The notes under the pieces were generated by a model. The model had not been told where the DNA came from. It did not search any database and saw only the letters and a list, made by a program, of their open reading frames with translations. The translations under genes and the position numbers were made by a program. Shown in pieces: positions 12,601-24,600 of a stretch of DNA of 64,000 bases. The stretch is from Haematococcus lacustris. Taxonomy: Eukaryota > Chlorophyta > Chlorophyceae > Chlamydomonadales > Haematococcaceae. The DNA lies in contig JASKMD010000017.1 of NCBI GenBank assembly GCA_030144725.1, forward strand, positions 10,457,748 through 10,521,747, read 5' to 3'. Numbering within the stretch: the stretch's first letter is position 1; the number at the start of each line of letters is the position of its first letter.

Positions 12601-15600
12601 GATCGCACCGCTGCCTAGTCACTCAGATCGCACCGCTGCCTAGTCACTCAGATCGCACCGCTGCCTAGTCACTCAGATCGCACCGCTGCCTAGTCACTCA
12701 GATCGCACCGCTGCCTAGTCACTCAGATCACACCGCTGCCTAGTCACTCAGATCACACCGCTGCCTAGTCACTCAGATCGCACCGCTGCCTAGTCACTCA
12801 GATCGCACCGCTGCCTAGTCACTCAGATCGCACCGCTGCCTAGTCACTCAGATCGCACCGCTGCCTAGTCACTCAGATCGCACCGCTGCCTAGTCACTCA
12901 GATCACACCGCTGCCTAGTCACTCAGATCACACCGCTGCCTAGTCACTCAGATCGCACCGCTGCCTAGTCACTCAGATCACACCGCTGCCTAGTCACTCA
13001 GATCGCACCGCTGCCTAGTCACTCAGATCACACCGCTGCCTAGTCACTCAGATCGCACCGCTGCCTAGTCACTCAGATCGCACCGCTGCCTAGTCACTCA
13101 GATCGCACCGCTGCCTAGTCACTCAGATCGCACCGCTGCCTAGTCACTCAGATCGCACCGCTGCCTAGTCACTCAGATCGCACCGCTGCCTAGTCACTCA
13201 GATCGCACCGCTGCCTAGTCACTCAGATCACACCGCTGCCTAGTCACTCAGATCACACCGCTGCCTAGTCACTCAGATCGCACCGCTGCCTAGTCACTCA
13301 GATCACACCGCTGCCTAGTCACTCAGATCGCACCGCTGCCTAGTCACTCAGATCACACCGCTGCCTAGTCACTCAGATCGCACCGCTGCCTAGTCACTCA
13401 GATCGCACCGCTGCCTAGTCACTCAGATCGCACCGCTGCCTAGTCACTCAGATCGCACCGCTGCCTAGTCACTCAGATCGCACCGCTGCCTAGTCACTCA
13501 GATCGCACCGCTGCCTAGTCACTCAGATCACACCGCTGCCTAGTCACTCAGATCACACCGCTGCCTAGTCACTCAGATCGCACCGCTGCCTAGTCACTCA
13601 GATCGCACCGCTGCCTAGTCACTCAGATCGCACCGCTGCCTAGTCACTCAGATCGCACCGCTGCCTAGTCACTCAGATCGCACCGCTGCCTAGTCACTCA
13701 GATCACACCGCTGCCTAGTCACTCAGATCACACCGCTGCCTAGTCACTCAGATCGCACCGCTGCCTAGTCACTCAGATCACACCGCTGCCTAGTCACTCA
13801 GATCGCACCGCTGCCTAGTCACTCAGATCACACCGCTGCCTAGTCACTCAGATCGCACCGCTGCCTAGTCACTCAGATCGCACCGCTGCCTAGTCACTCA
13901 GATCGCACCGCTGCCTAGTCACTCAGATCGCACCGCTGCCTAGTCACTCAGATCGCACCGCTGCCTAGTCACTCAGATCGCACCGCTGCCTAGTCACTCA
14001 GATCGCACCGCTGCCTAGTCACTCAGATCGCACCGCTGCCTAGTCACTCAGATCGCACCGCTGCCTAGTCACTCAGATCGCACCGCTGCCTAGTCACTCA
14101 GATCACACCGCTGCCTAGTCACTCAGATCGCACCGCTGCCTAGTCACTCAGATCACACCGCTGCCTAGTCACTCAGATCGCACAGCCGCACAGCTGGCCG
14201 CTGTCACCAAAGCCTGGGTAGGTGCCAACCAGTGTTTTTTTTTTAACGCTATATATAGCGATCGCTATAAAAAGCGACATTTCAGAGGGCTCCGTGCGCT
14301 ATGGATTGGACCCCTTGCGGACTGTGCTATAGCGCATCGCGTTATAAAAAGTGAACGTTGTACTGCAGCCGCAGCTCGGCTAAGAGCCGCAATATGGATA
14401 AGCGCCGCAGTCCCGATGGCTGAGGGCCGTGCCCGCCGAGGGTATAGCGATGGTGCCTACTTACAAGCCAGGGTTACTGGAGTTGTGGAAAACATCAACC
14501 AGCATTTCTGCAGCCCGCACCCAGAAGTACAAGCAGCTTTGCCACAGCCTTGCGGAAGCCAGCAGAGCGGCTGGTGCGTGACATCAGGTCCTTGGTGTCC
14601 TACTTTGACACAGCCTCCACTGACCTCACAGACCTCCCTACTCTCTTGGCAGCCTGCGGGCTCTTGTGTGCCAAAGCCGTGCCATCTTTGTCGAGGACCT
14701 TATGCAGGAGGTGGCCCTGACGGCCAACAAGATCACTGCCATGTACTCAGGCCCCTCCCCCTTCTCTGCACTGGACTTTCCTGAGCTGACAGCCTTCACC
14801 AATGTGGCAGGACCTGGCAGCTGCCTGGTGTACAACGGCTCTGGCCATTTGGCATTGCAGCCGCATAAGAGTGGCAGTATGACAGTGCAATCAGATGAGG
14901 CTGACAGTGACAGTGGAGGAGGTAGGCAGCAGGCAGGCAGCAGCAGACATGGAGACAACGTTTGGTGAGAATGAGGAGGAGGAGGGAGGCAGTGAGCTAG
15001 GCAGTGAGCCGGTGCAGCTGTACGCCATCCCCCCAAAAGGCGCCGGGCTGCTTTAGTGCCAGCCAGTGACTTCCAGCAGCATGTCGACAGTGCCAAGCAG
15101 GAGCTGGCAGCAACAGCAGATGCTGTGGTACGTGACCTACACAGCCGCTTCCTCCCACCGAAGCATGCCAAAGGACTGGCTGTTGTGTACGCCCACTACT
15201 GGGACAAGCAGCCCAGCGATGAAGACTTCCTTGAGCGCCTGGCCATTGTCAAGGCCCGGTACTGCATGGACACGACCCTGGCTAACGGCCAACTGGCGCC
15301 AGCCTTGTTGGAGCAGCAAAAGCTATCTGCTATCCCAGCAATCAGCATTTGTGGAAGTCATGCGCTGCCAAGCTGCACACCGTGTGGAGCAGCAGCCAAC
15401 CCAGCCATGGAGACCACCAAGCTGTAGCGCTACCTGGCTGGCCAACCCATCACCAAGGCTGACATCTCAGAGTACATTAAGCTGGCAGAGCTTGCTCTGG
15501 TCATGACACCAGGCTCAGTGGAGGAGGAGCGCATGTTCTCAGCCATGGCTTACCTCAAAGATGACACCCGCAACAGGCTGCAAGAGTGCCACTTGAATGT

Positions 15601-18600
15601 GTGCGTCCATGTCTTCAGCAGCAATCAATTTGATTTGGACACATTCCCAGATGAGCGTGCCATTAGCAAGTGGCTGGATAACGCTGCTGTGCGTGGGCGC
15701 TACCGCCTTTGATTGGGCCTATTGCTTTAAATTGACATTTTTGTTGTGCGCTATGGGGCCCAATAGGGCCGCGCTATGAACATGACAGTCCCAATCTGAG
15801 CCATGACACTTTGTGCTATGAAATTGGAAAGAGGCCAAATGAAAAAAAAAACACTGGTGCCAACCCTACCCCTGACCCCGCCCCCCCCCAGCCCCTGCCC
15901 CTCCTGCCCCATCCCCTGCTCCATGCGCCCCTAGCAGTGCAGCCATAGCCTGAGTGGACCTGCGGCGCCTCACAGCCCGGGTCAGGTCGGGTGAGGCCAT
16001 CCGTCACTGTGCTGCTGCTGCTGCTGGCCCTGCTGCTGCTGGCCCTGCTGCTGCTGCTGCTGCTGCTGGCCCTGCTGCTGCTGCTGCTGGCCCTGCTGCT
16101 GCTGCTGCTGGCCCTGCTGCTGCTGCTGGTGCATCAGACCACCTTGATGGCTCGGAATGCCTCGTCCATGTTGCCCGTGGCCAGGTGGTAGGAGAAGTCG
16201 AGCAACGCTGTCTTTGTGGCGTGGTCTCCCTCCTAACCAGGGCAAGGCAGTGGACAGCCGTGTCGGGTCGTGTGGAGTCAGGACGGGTGGGGTGGTGCTG
16301 GGCGGGGTGGGTCAGCACAGGGCGGAGGGGCCAGGGCAGCGTGGGTTGGGTTGGGTTGGGTTGGGTCAGGTGGTAAGAGGCGTCACGCGGCTGGCATCCA
16401 CTCATGAGTCATGAGGTGAGAGGCGAGGCGAGGTGGGTTGCGGCAGGGTGCTGATGAGAGTCAGGATGCAGGTGAGAGGTCAGCAGTGAGTCCTCGTGGG
16501 GGCAGCAGGCGTGTACCCCACCCCTTTGGGTGGTGACCCCCCACCCCACCTCACCCCGCTAGGCCCTGGCCCTGGCCCCACCTGCATGCCTGCAAAGCCG
16601 CGCATCAACACCCGGGCAATGTTGGAAGCTGATGCCGCCGCAGACTGGCCAGACAGGGGCAGCAGGGCAGGCTTGTTGACCACCAGGTGGGGCGCCTGGA
16701 TGGCTATCAGGCTCTTTGCACCTGATCTCCCACACACCAGCGCACACAGGAGGGGCAGGCGGGCAGCAGGTAGCAGGCAGGCGGCAGGTGGCAGTAGCAG
16801 TCAGGCAGGCAAACAGTGGCGCTTGCGGCAGTAGTAGGTAGGTATGCAGCAGCAGCAGCAGCAGCAGGGAGGCGGCAGTGGGTGGGTGGGTGGGCGACCT
16901 CCCTTGCGGGCCCCCTGTGCCGCACCAGTGCCATCCAGTGGCTGGTACTCCTGCAGCAGCACGCCATGGTCCGGGCTCACGAACAGCAGCGCCACCTCTG
17001 CCACCACGCCCTCACTGCCCAGCATGTCCTCGCCTGGCCGTGACACCGCCTGCAGGCCAGGCAGGCAGCAGCGAAATCTGGGGACGAGGAGGAGGAGGAG
17101 GAGGAGGAGGAGGAGGAGGAGGAGGAGGAGGAGGAGGAGGAGGAGGAGGAGGAGGAGGAGGAGGAGGAGGAGGAGGGGTTCAGGGGCAGGGCGGAGCTGG
17201 TGACGCTCCTCAGGCGCCAGTCACCTCTAGCTAGGTTTCCAGAGGCAGGGCTGACACTGGGCAGATGAGCAGGCGGGTGGGGAGGTGTGGGTGAACGGAG
17301 GGTTGGTGAATGGGCCAGGGTGGGTCTTGCAGCACATGAGGGGGTGGGGTGCTGTAGTGCAGTGCAAGCAGGAGGCCGTGCATGAGGCCCGGGGTAGGTC
17401 CTTGGCCCCCTGTGCAGCGCCCCCTCCCCCTCACCTACCAGGGTTTGCACGGCCAGCACCTTACTCTCCACGCTGTCCCAGGCCATGACCTGCGGGATGC
17501 GGTTGTCCTGCAGCCAGCACCACAACACCACACCCAGCCGCACCTCACCACCATCCCTGCCCGCCCCTGCCCGCCCCTGCCCGCCCCTGCCCCTCCCTGC
17601 CCGCCCCTGCCCGTCCCTGCCCGCCCCTGCCTCTCCCTGCCCGCCCCTGCCCCTCCCTGCCCGCCCCTGCCTCTCCCTGCCCGCCCCTGCCCCTCCCTGC
17701 CCGCCCCTGCCTCTCCCTGCCCCTCCCTGCCCGCCCCTTGCCTCTCCCTGCCCGCCCCTGCCCGCCCCTGCCCCTCCCTGCCCGCCCCTGCCCTCCCTGC
17801 CCGCCCCTGCCCCTCCCTGCCCGCCCCTGCCCGCCCCTGCCCGCCCCTGCCTCTCCCTGCCCGCCCCTGCCCTCCCTGCCCGCCCCTGCCCGTCCCTGCC
17901 CGCCCCTGCCTCTCCCTGCCCGCCCCTGCCCCTCCCTGCCCGCCCCTGCCTCTCCCTGCCCGCCCCTGCCCCTCCCTGCCCGCCCCTGCCTCTCCCTGCC
18001 CCTCCCTGCCCGCCCCTGCCCCTCCCTGCCCGCCCCTGCCTCTCCCTGCCCGCCCCTGCCCCTCCCTGCCCGCCCCTGCCCCTCCCTGCCCGCCCCTTGC
18101 CTCTCCCTGCCCGCCCCTGCCCGCCCCTGCCCCTCCCTGCCCGCCCCTGCCCGCCCCTGCCCCTCCCTGCCCGCCCCTGCCCTCCCTGCCCGCCCCTGCC
18201 TCTCCCTGCCCGCCCCTGCCCGCCCCTGCCCTCCCTGCCCGCCCCTGCCCCTCCCTGCCTGCCCCTGCCCGCCCCTGCCCTCCCTGCCCGCCCCTGCCTC
18301 TCCCTGCCCGCCCCTGCCCGCCCCTGCCCTCCCTGGCCGTCCCTGCCCGCCCCTTGCCTCTCCCTGCCCGCCCCTGCCCGCCCCTGCCCCTCCCTGCCCG
18401 CCCCTGCCCCTCCCTGCCCGCCCCTGCCCGTCCCTGCCCGCCCCTGCCCGTCCCTGCCCGCCCCTGCCCCTCCCTGCCCGCCCCTGCCTCTCCCTGCCCG
18501 CCCCTGCCCCTCCCTGCCCGCCCCTGCCCCTCCCTGCCCGCCCCTGCCCGCCCCTGCCCCTCCCTGCCCGCCCCTGCCCGCCCCCGCCCGCCCCTGCCCC

Positions 18601-21600
18601 TCCCTGCCTGCCCCTGCCCGTCCCTGCCCGCCCCTGCCTCTCCCTGCCCGCCCCTGCCCCTCCCTGCCCGCCCCTGCCTCTCCCTGCCCGCCCCTGCCCC
18701 TCCCTGCCCGCCCCTGCCTCTCCCTGCCCCTCCCTGCCCGCCCCTTGCCTCTCCCTGCCCGCCCCTGCCCGCCCCTGCCCCTCCCTGCCCGCCCCTGCCT
18801 CTCCCTGCCCGCCCCTGCCCTCCCTGCCCGCCCCTGCCTCTCCCTGCCCGCCCCTGCCCTCCCTGCCCGCCCCTGCCCCTCCCTGCCCGCCCCTGCCCGC
18901 CCCTGCCCGCCCCTGCCCCTCCCTGCCCGCCCCTGCCCGCCCCTGCCTCTCCCTGCCCCTCCCTGCCCGCCCCTTGCCTCTCCCTGCCTCTCCCTGCCCC
19001 TCCCTGCCCGCCCCTGCCTCTCCCTGCCCGCCCCTGCCCCTCCCTGCCCGCCCCTGCCCCTCCCTGCCCGCCCCTGCCTCTCCCTGCCCGCCCCTGCCCC
19101 TCCCTGCCCGCCCCTGCCCGCCCCTGCCCGCCCCTGCCCGCCCCTGCCCCTCCCTGCCCGCCCCTGCCCGCCCCTGCCCCTCCCTGCCCGCCCCTGCCCT
19201 CCCTGCCCGCCCCTGCCTCTCCCTGCCCGCCCCTGCCCGCCCCTGCCCTCCCTGCCCGCCCCTGCCCCTCCCTGCCTGCCCCTGCCCGCCCCTGCCCTCC
19301 CTGCCCGCCCCTGCCTCTCCCTGCCCGCCCCTGCCCGCCCCTGCCCTCCCTGGCCGTCCCTGCCCGCCCCTTGCCTCTCCCTGCCCGCCCCTGCCCGCCC
19401 CTGCCCCTCCCTGCCCGCCCCTGCCCCTCCCTGCCCGCCCCTGCCCGTCCCTGCCCGCCCCTGCCCGTCCCTGCCCGCCCCTGCCCCTCCCTGCCCGCCC
19501 CTGCATCTCCCTGCCCGCCCCTGCCCCTCCCTGCCCGCCCCTGCCCCTCCCTGCCCGCCCCTGCCCGCCCCTGCCCCTCCCTGCCCGCCCCTGCCCGCCC
19601 CCGCCCGCCCCTGCCCCTCCCTGCCTGCCCCTGCCCGTCCCTGCCCGCCCCTGCCCGCCCCTGCCCCTCCCTGCCCGCCCCTGCCCGCCCCCGCCCGCCC
19701 CTGCCCCTCCCTGCCTGCCCCTGCCCGTCCCTGCCCGTCCCTGCCCGCCCCTGCCTCTCCCTGCCCCTCCCTGCCCGCCCCTGCCTCTCCCTGCCCGCCC
19801 CTGCCCCTCCCTGCCCGCCCCTGCCCGCCCCTGCCTCTCCCTGCCCCTCCCTGCCCGCCCCTTGCCTCTCCCTGCCCGCCCCTGCCCGCCCCTGCCCCTC
19901 CCTGCCCGCCCCTGCCCTCCCTGCCCGCCCCTGCCCCTCCCTGCCCGCCCCTGCCCGCCCCTGCCCGCCCCTGCCTCTCCCTGCCCGCCCCTGCCCTCCC
20001 TGCCCGCCCCTGCCCGTCCCTGCCCGCCCCTGCCTCTCCCTGCCCGCCCCTGCCCCTCCCTGCCCGCCCCTGCCTCTCCCTGCCCGCCCCTGCCCCTCCC
20101 TGCCCGCCCCTGCCTCTCCCTGCCCCTCCCTGCCCGCCCCTGCCCGCCCCTGCCCCTCCCTGCCCGCCCCTGCCCGCCCCCGCCCGCCCCTGCCCCTCCC
20201 TGCCTGCCCCTGCCCGTCCCTGCCCGCCCCTGCCTCTCCCTGCCCGCCCCTGCCCCTCCCTGCCCGCCCCTGCCTCTCCCTGCCCGCCCCTGCCCCTCCC
20301 TGCCCGCCCCTGCCTCTCCCTGCCCCTCCCTGCCCGCCCCTTGCCTCTCCCTGCCCGCCCCTGCCCGCCCCTGCCCCTCCCTGCCCGCCCCTGCCTCTCC
20401 CTGCCCGCCCCTGCCCTCCCTGCCCGCCCCTGCCTCTCCCTGCCCGCCCCTGCCCTCCCTGCCCGCCCCTGCCCCTCCCTGCCCGCCCCTGCCCGCCCCT
20501 GCCCGCCCCTGCCCCTCCCTGCCCGCCCCTGCCCGCCCCTGCCTCTCCCTGCCCCTCCCTGCCCGCCCCTTGCCTCTCCCTGCCTCTCCCTGCCCCTCCC
20601 TGCCCGCCCCTGCCTCTCCCTGCCCGCCCCTGCCCCTCCCTGCCCGCCCCTGCCCCTCCCTGCCCGCCCCTGCCTCTCCCTGCCCGCCCCTGCCCCTCCC
20701 TGCCCGCCCCTGCCCGCCCCTGCCCGCCCCTGCCCGCCCCTGCCCCTCCCTGCCCGCCCCTGCCCGCCCCTGCCCCTCCCTGCCCGCCCCTGCCCTCCCT
20801 GCCCGCCCCTGCCTCTCCCTGCCCGCCCCTGCCCGCCCCTGCCCTCCCTGCCCGCCCCTGCCCCTCCCTGCCTGCCCCTGCCCGCCCCTGCCCTCCCTGC
20901 CCGCCCCTGCCTCTCCCTGCCCGCCCCTGCCCGCCCCTGCCCTCCCTGGCCGTCCCTGCCCGCCCCTTGCCTCTCCCTGCCCGCCCCTGCCCGCCCCTGC
21001 CCCTCCCTGCCCGCCCCTGCCCCTCCCTGCCCGCCCCTGCCCGTCCCTGCCCGCCCCTGCCCGTCCCTGCCCGCCCCTGCCCCTCCCTGCCCGCCCCTGC
21101 ATCTCCCTGCCCGCCCCTGCCCCTCCCTGCCCGCCCCTGCCCCTCCCTGCCCGCCCCTGCCCGCCCCTGCCCCTCCCTGCCCGCCCCTGCCCGCCCCCGC
21201 CCGCCCCTGCCCCTCCCTGCCTGCCCCTGCCCGTCCCTGCCCGCCCCTGCCCGCCCCTGCCCCTCCCTGCCCGCCCCTGCCCGCCCCCGCCCGCCCCTGC
21301 CCCTCCCTGCCTGCCCCTGCCCGTCCCTGCCCGTCCCTGCCCGCCCCTGCCTCTCCCTGCCCCTCCCTGCCCGCCCCTGCCTCTCCCTGCCCGCCCCTGC
21401 CCCTCCCTGCCCGCCCCTGCCCGCCCCTGCCTCTCCCTGCCCCTCCCTGCCCGCCCCTTGCCTCTCCCTGCCCGCCCCTGCCCGCCCCTGCCCCTCCCTG
21501 CCCGCCCCTGCCCTCCCTGCCCGCCCCTGCCCCTCCCTGCCCGCCCCTGCCCGCCCCTGCCCGCCCCTGCCTCTCCCTGCCCGCCCCTGCCCTCCCTGCC

Positions 21601-24600
21601 CGCCCCTGCCCGTCCCTGCCCGCCCCTGCCTCTCCCTGCCCGCCCCTGCCCCTCCCTGCCCGCCCCTGCCTCTCCCTGCCCGCCCCTGCCCCTCCCTGCC
21701 CGCCCCTGCCTCTCCCTGCCCCTCCCTGCCCGCCCCTGCCCGCCCCTGCCCCTCCCTGCCCGCCCCTGCCCGCCCCCGCCCGCCCCTGCCCCTCCCTGCC
21801 TGCCCCTGCCCGTCCCTGCCCGCCCCTGCCTCTCCCTGCCCGCCCCTGCCCCTCCCTGCCCGCCCCTGCCTCTCCCTGCCCGCCCCTGCCCCTCCCTGCC
21901 CGCCCCTGCCTCTCCCTGCCCCTCCCTGCCCGCCCCTTGCCTCTCCCTGCCCGCCCCTGCCCGCCCCTGCCCCTCCCTGCCCGCCCCTGCCTCTCCCTGC
22001 CCGCCCCTGCCCTCCCTGCCCGCCCCTGCCTCTCCCTGCCCGCCCCTGCCCTCCCTGCCCGCCCCTGCCCCTCCCTGCCCGCCCCTGCCCGCCCCTGCCC
22101 GCCCCTGCCCCTCCCTGCCCGCCCCTGCCCGCCCCTGCCTCTCCCTGCCCCTCCCTGCCCGCCCCTTGCCTCTCCCTGCCTCTCCCTGCCCCTCCCTGCC
22201 CGCCCCTGCCTCTCCCTGCCCGCCCCTGCCCCTCCCTGCCCGCCCCTGCCCCTCCCTGCCCGCCCCTGCCTCTCCCTGCCCGCCCCTGCCCCTCCCTGCC
22301 CGCCCCTGCCCGCCCCTGCCCGCCCCTGCCCGCCCCTGCCCCTCCCTGCCCGCCCCTGCCCGCCCCTGCCCCTCCCTGCCCGCCCCTGCCCTCCCTGCCC
22401 GCCCCTGCCTCTCCCTGCCCGCCCCTGCCCGCCCCTGCCCTCCCTGCCCGCCCCTGCCCCTCCCTGCCTGCCCCTGCCCGCCCCTGCCCTCCCTGCCCGC
22501 CCCTGCCTCTCCCTGCCCGCCCCTGCCCGCCCCTGCCCTCCCTGGCCGTCCCTGCCCGCCCCTTGCCTCTCCCTGCCCGCCCCTGCCCGCCCCTGCCCCT
22601 CCCTGCCCGCCCCTGCCCCTCCCTGCCCGCCCCTGCCCGTCCCTGCCCGCCCCTGCCCGTCCCTGCCCGCCCCTGCCCCTCCCTGCCCGCCCCTGCATCT
22701 CCCTGCCCGCCCCTGCCCCTCCCTGCCCGCCCCTGCCCCTCCCTGCCCGCCCCTGCCCGCCCCTGCCCCTCCCTGCCCGCCCCTGCCCGCCCCCGCCCGC
22801 CCCTGCCCCTCCCTGCCTGCCCCTGCCCGTCCCTGCCCGCCCCTGCCCGCCCCTGCCCCTCCCTGCCCGCCCCTGCCCGCCCCCGCCCGCCCCTGCCCCT
22901 CCCTGCCTGCCCCTGCCCGTCCCTGCCCGTCCCTGCCCGCCCCTGCCTCTCCCTGCCCCTCCCTGCCCGCCCCTGCCTCTCCCTGCCCGCCCCTGCCCCT
23001 CCCTGCCCGCCCCTGCCCGCCCCTGCCTCTCCCTGCCCCTCCCTGCCCGCCCCTTGCCTCTCCCTGCCCGCCCCTGCCCGCCCCTGCCCCTCCCTGCCCG
23101 CCCCTGCCCTCCCTGCCCGCCCCTGCCCCTCCCTGCCCGCCCCTGCCCGCCCCTGCCCGCCCCTGCCTCTCCCTGCCCGCCCCTGCCCTCCCTGCCCGCC
23201 CCTGCCCGTCCCTGCCCGCCCCTGCCTCTCCCTGCCCGCCCCTGCCCCTCCCTGCCCGCCCCTGCCTCTCCCTGCCCGCCCCTGCCCCTCCCTGCCCGCC
23301 CCTGCCTCTCCCTGCCCCTCCCTGCCCGCCCCTGCCCCTCCCTGCCCGCCCCTGCCTCTCCCTGCCCGCCCCTGCCCCTCCCTGCCCGCCCCTGCCCCTC
23401 CCTGCCCGCCCCTTGCCTCTCCCTGCCCGCCCCTGCCCGCCCCTGCCCCTCCCTGCCCGCCCCTGCCCGCCCCTGCCCCTCCCTGCCCGCCCCTGCCCTC
23501 CCTGCCCGCCCCTGCCTCTCCCTGCCCGCCCCTGCCCGCCCCTGCCCTCCCTGCCCGCCCCTGCCCCTCCCTGCCTGCCCCTGCCCGCCCCTGCCCTCCC
23601 TGCCCGCCCCTGCCTCTCCCTGCCCGCCCCTGCCCGCCCCTGCCCTCCCTGGCCGTCCCTGCCCGCCCCTTGCCTCTCCCTGCCCGCCCCTGCCCGCCCC
23701 TGCCCCTCCCTGCCCGCCCCTGCCCCTCCCTGCCCGCCCCTGCCCGTCCCTGCCCGCCCCTGCCCGTCCCTGCCCGCCCCTGCCCCTCCCTGCCCGCCCC
23801 TGCCTCTCCCTGCCCGCCCCTGCCCCTCCCTGCCCGCCCCTGCCCCTCCCTGCCCGCCCCTGCCCGCCCCTGCCCCTCCCTGCCCGCCCCTGCCCGCCCC
23901 CGCCCGCCCCTGCCCCTCCCTGCCTGCCCCTGCCCGTCCCTGCCCGCCCCTGCCTCTCCCTGCCCGCCCCTGCCCCTCCCTGCCCGCCCCTGCCTCTCCC
24001 TGCCCGCCCCTGCCCCTCCCTGCCCGCCCCTGCCTCTCCCTGCCCCTCCCTGCCCGCCCCTTGCCTCTCCCTGCCCGCCCCTGCCCGCCCCTGCCCCTCC
24101 CTGCCCGCCCCTGCCTCTCCCTGCCCGCCCCTGCCCTCCCTGCCCGCCCCTGCCTCTCCCTGCCCGCCCCTGCCCTCCCTGCCCGCCCCTGCCCCTCCCT
24201 GCCCGCCCCTGCCCGCCCCTGCCCGCCCCTGCCCCTCCCTGCCCGCCCCTGCCCGCCCCTGCCTCTCCCTGCCCCTCCCTGCCCGCCCCTTGCCTCTCCC
24301 TGCCTCTCCCTGCCCCTCCCTGCCCGCCCCTGCCTCTCCCTGCCCGCCCCTGCCCCTCCCTGCCCGCCCCTGCCCCTCCCTGCCCGCCCCTGCCTCTCCC
24401 TGCCCGCCCCTGCCCCTCCCTGCCCGCCCCTGCCTCTCCCTGCCCGCCCCTGCCCCTCCCTGCCCCTCCCTGCCCGCCCCTGCCCGTCCCTGCCCGCCCC
24501 TGCCCCTCCCTGCCTGCCCCTGCCCGTCCCTGCCCGCCCCTGCCTCTCCCTGCCCGCCCCTGCCTCTCCCTGCCCGCCCCTGCCCGCCCCTGCCCGCCCC

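Noticed and set aside
12117..14184. CRISPR-like array of 25-bp repeats
   Set aside because: There are no unique spacers; units abut directly. No cas-like genes occur and the context is a nuclear intron.
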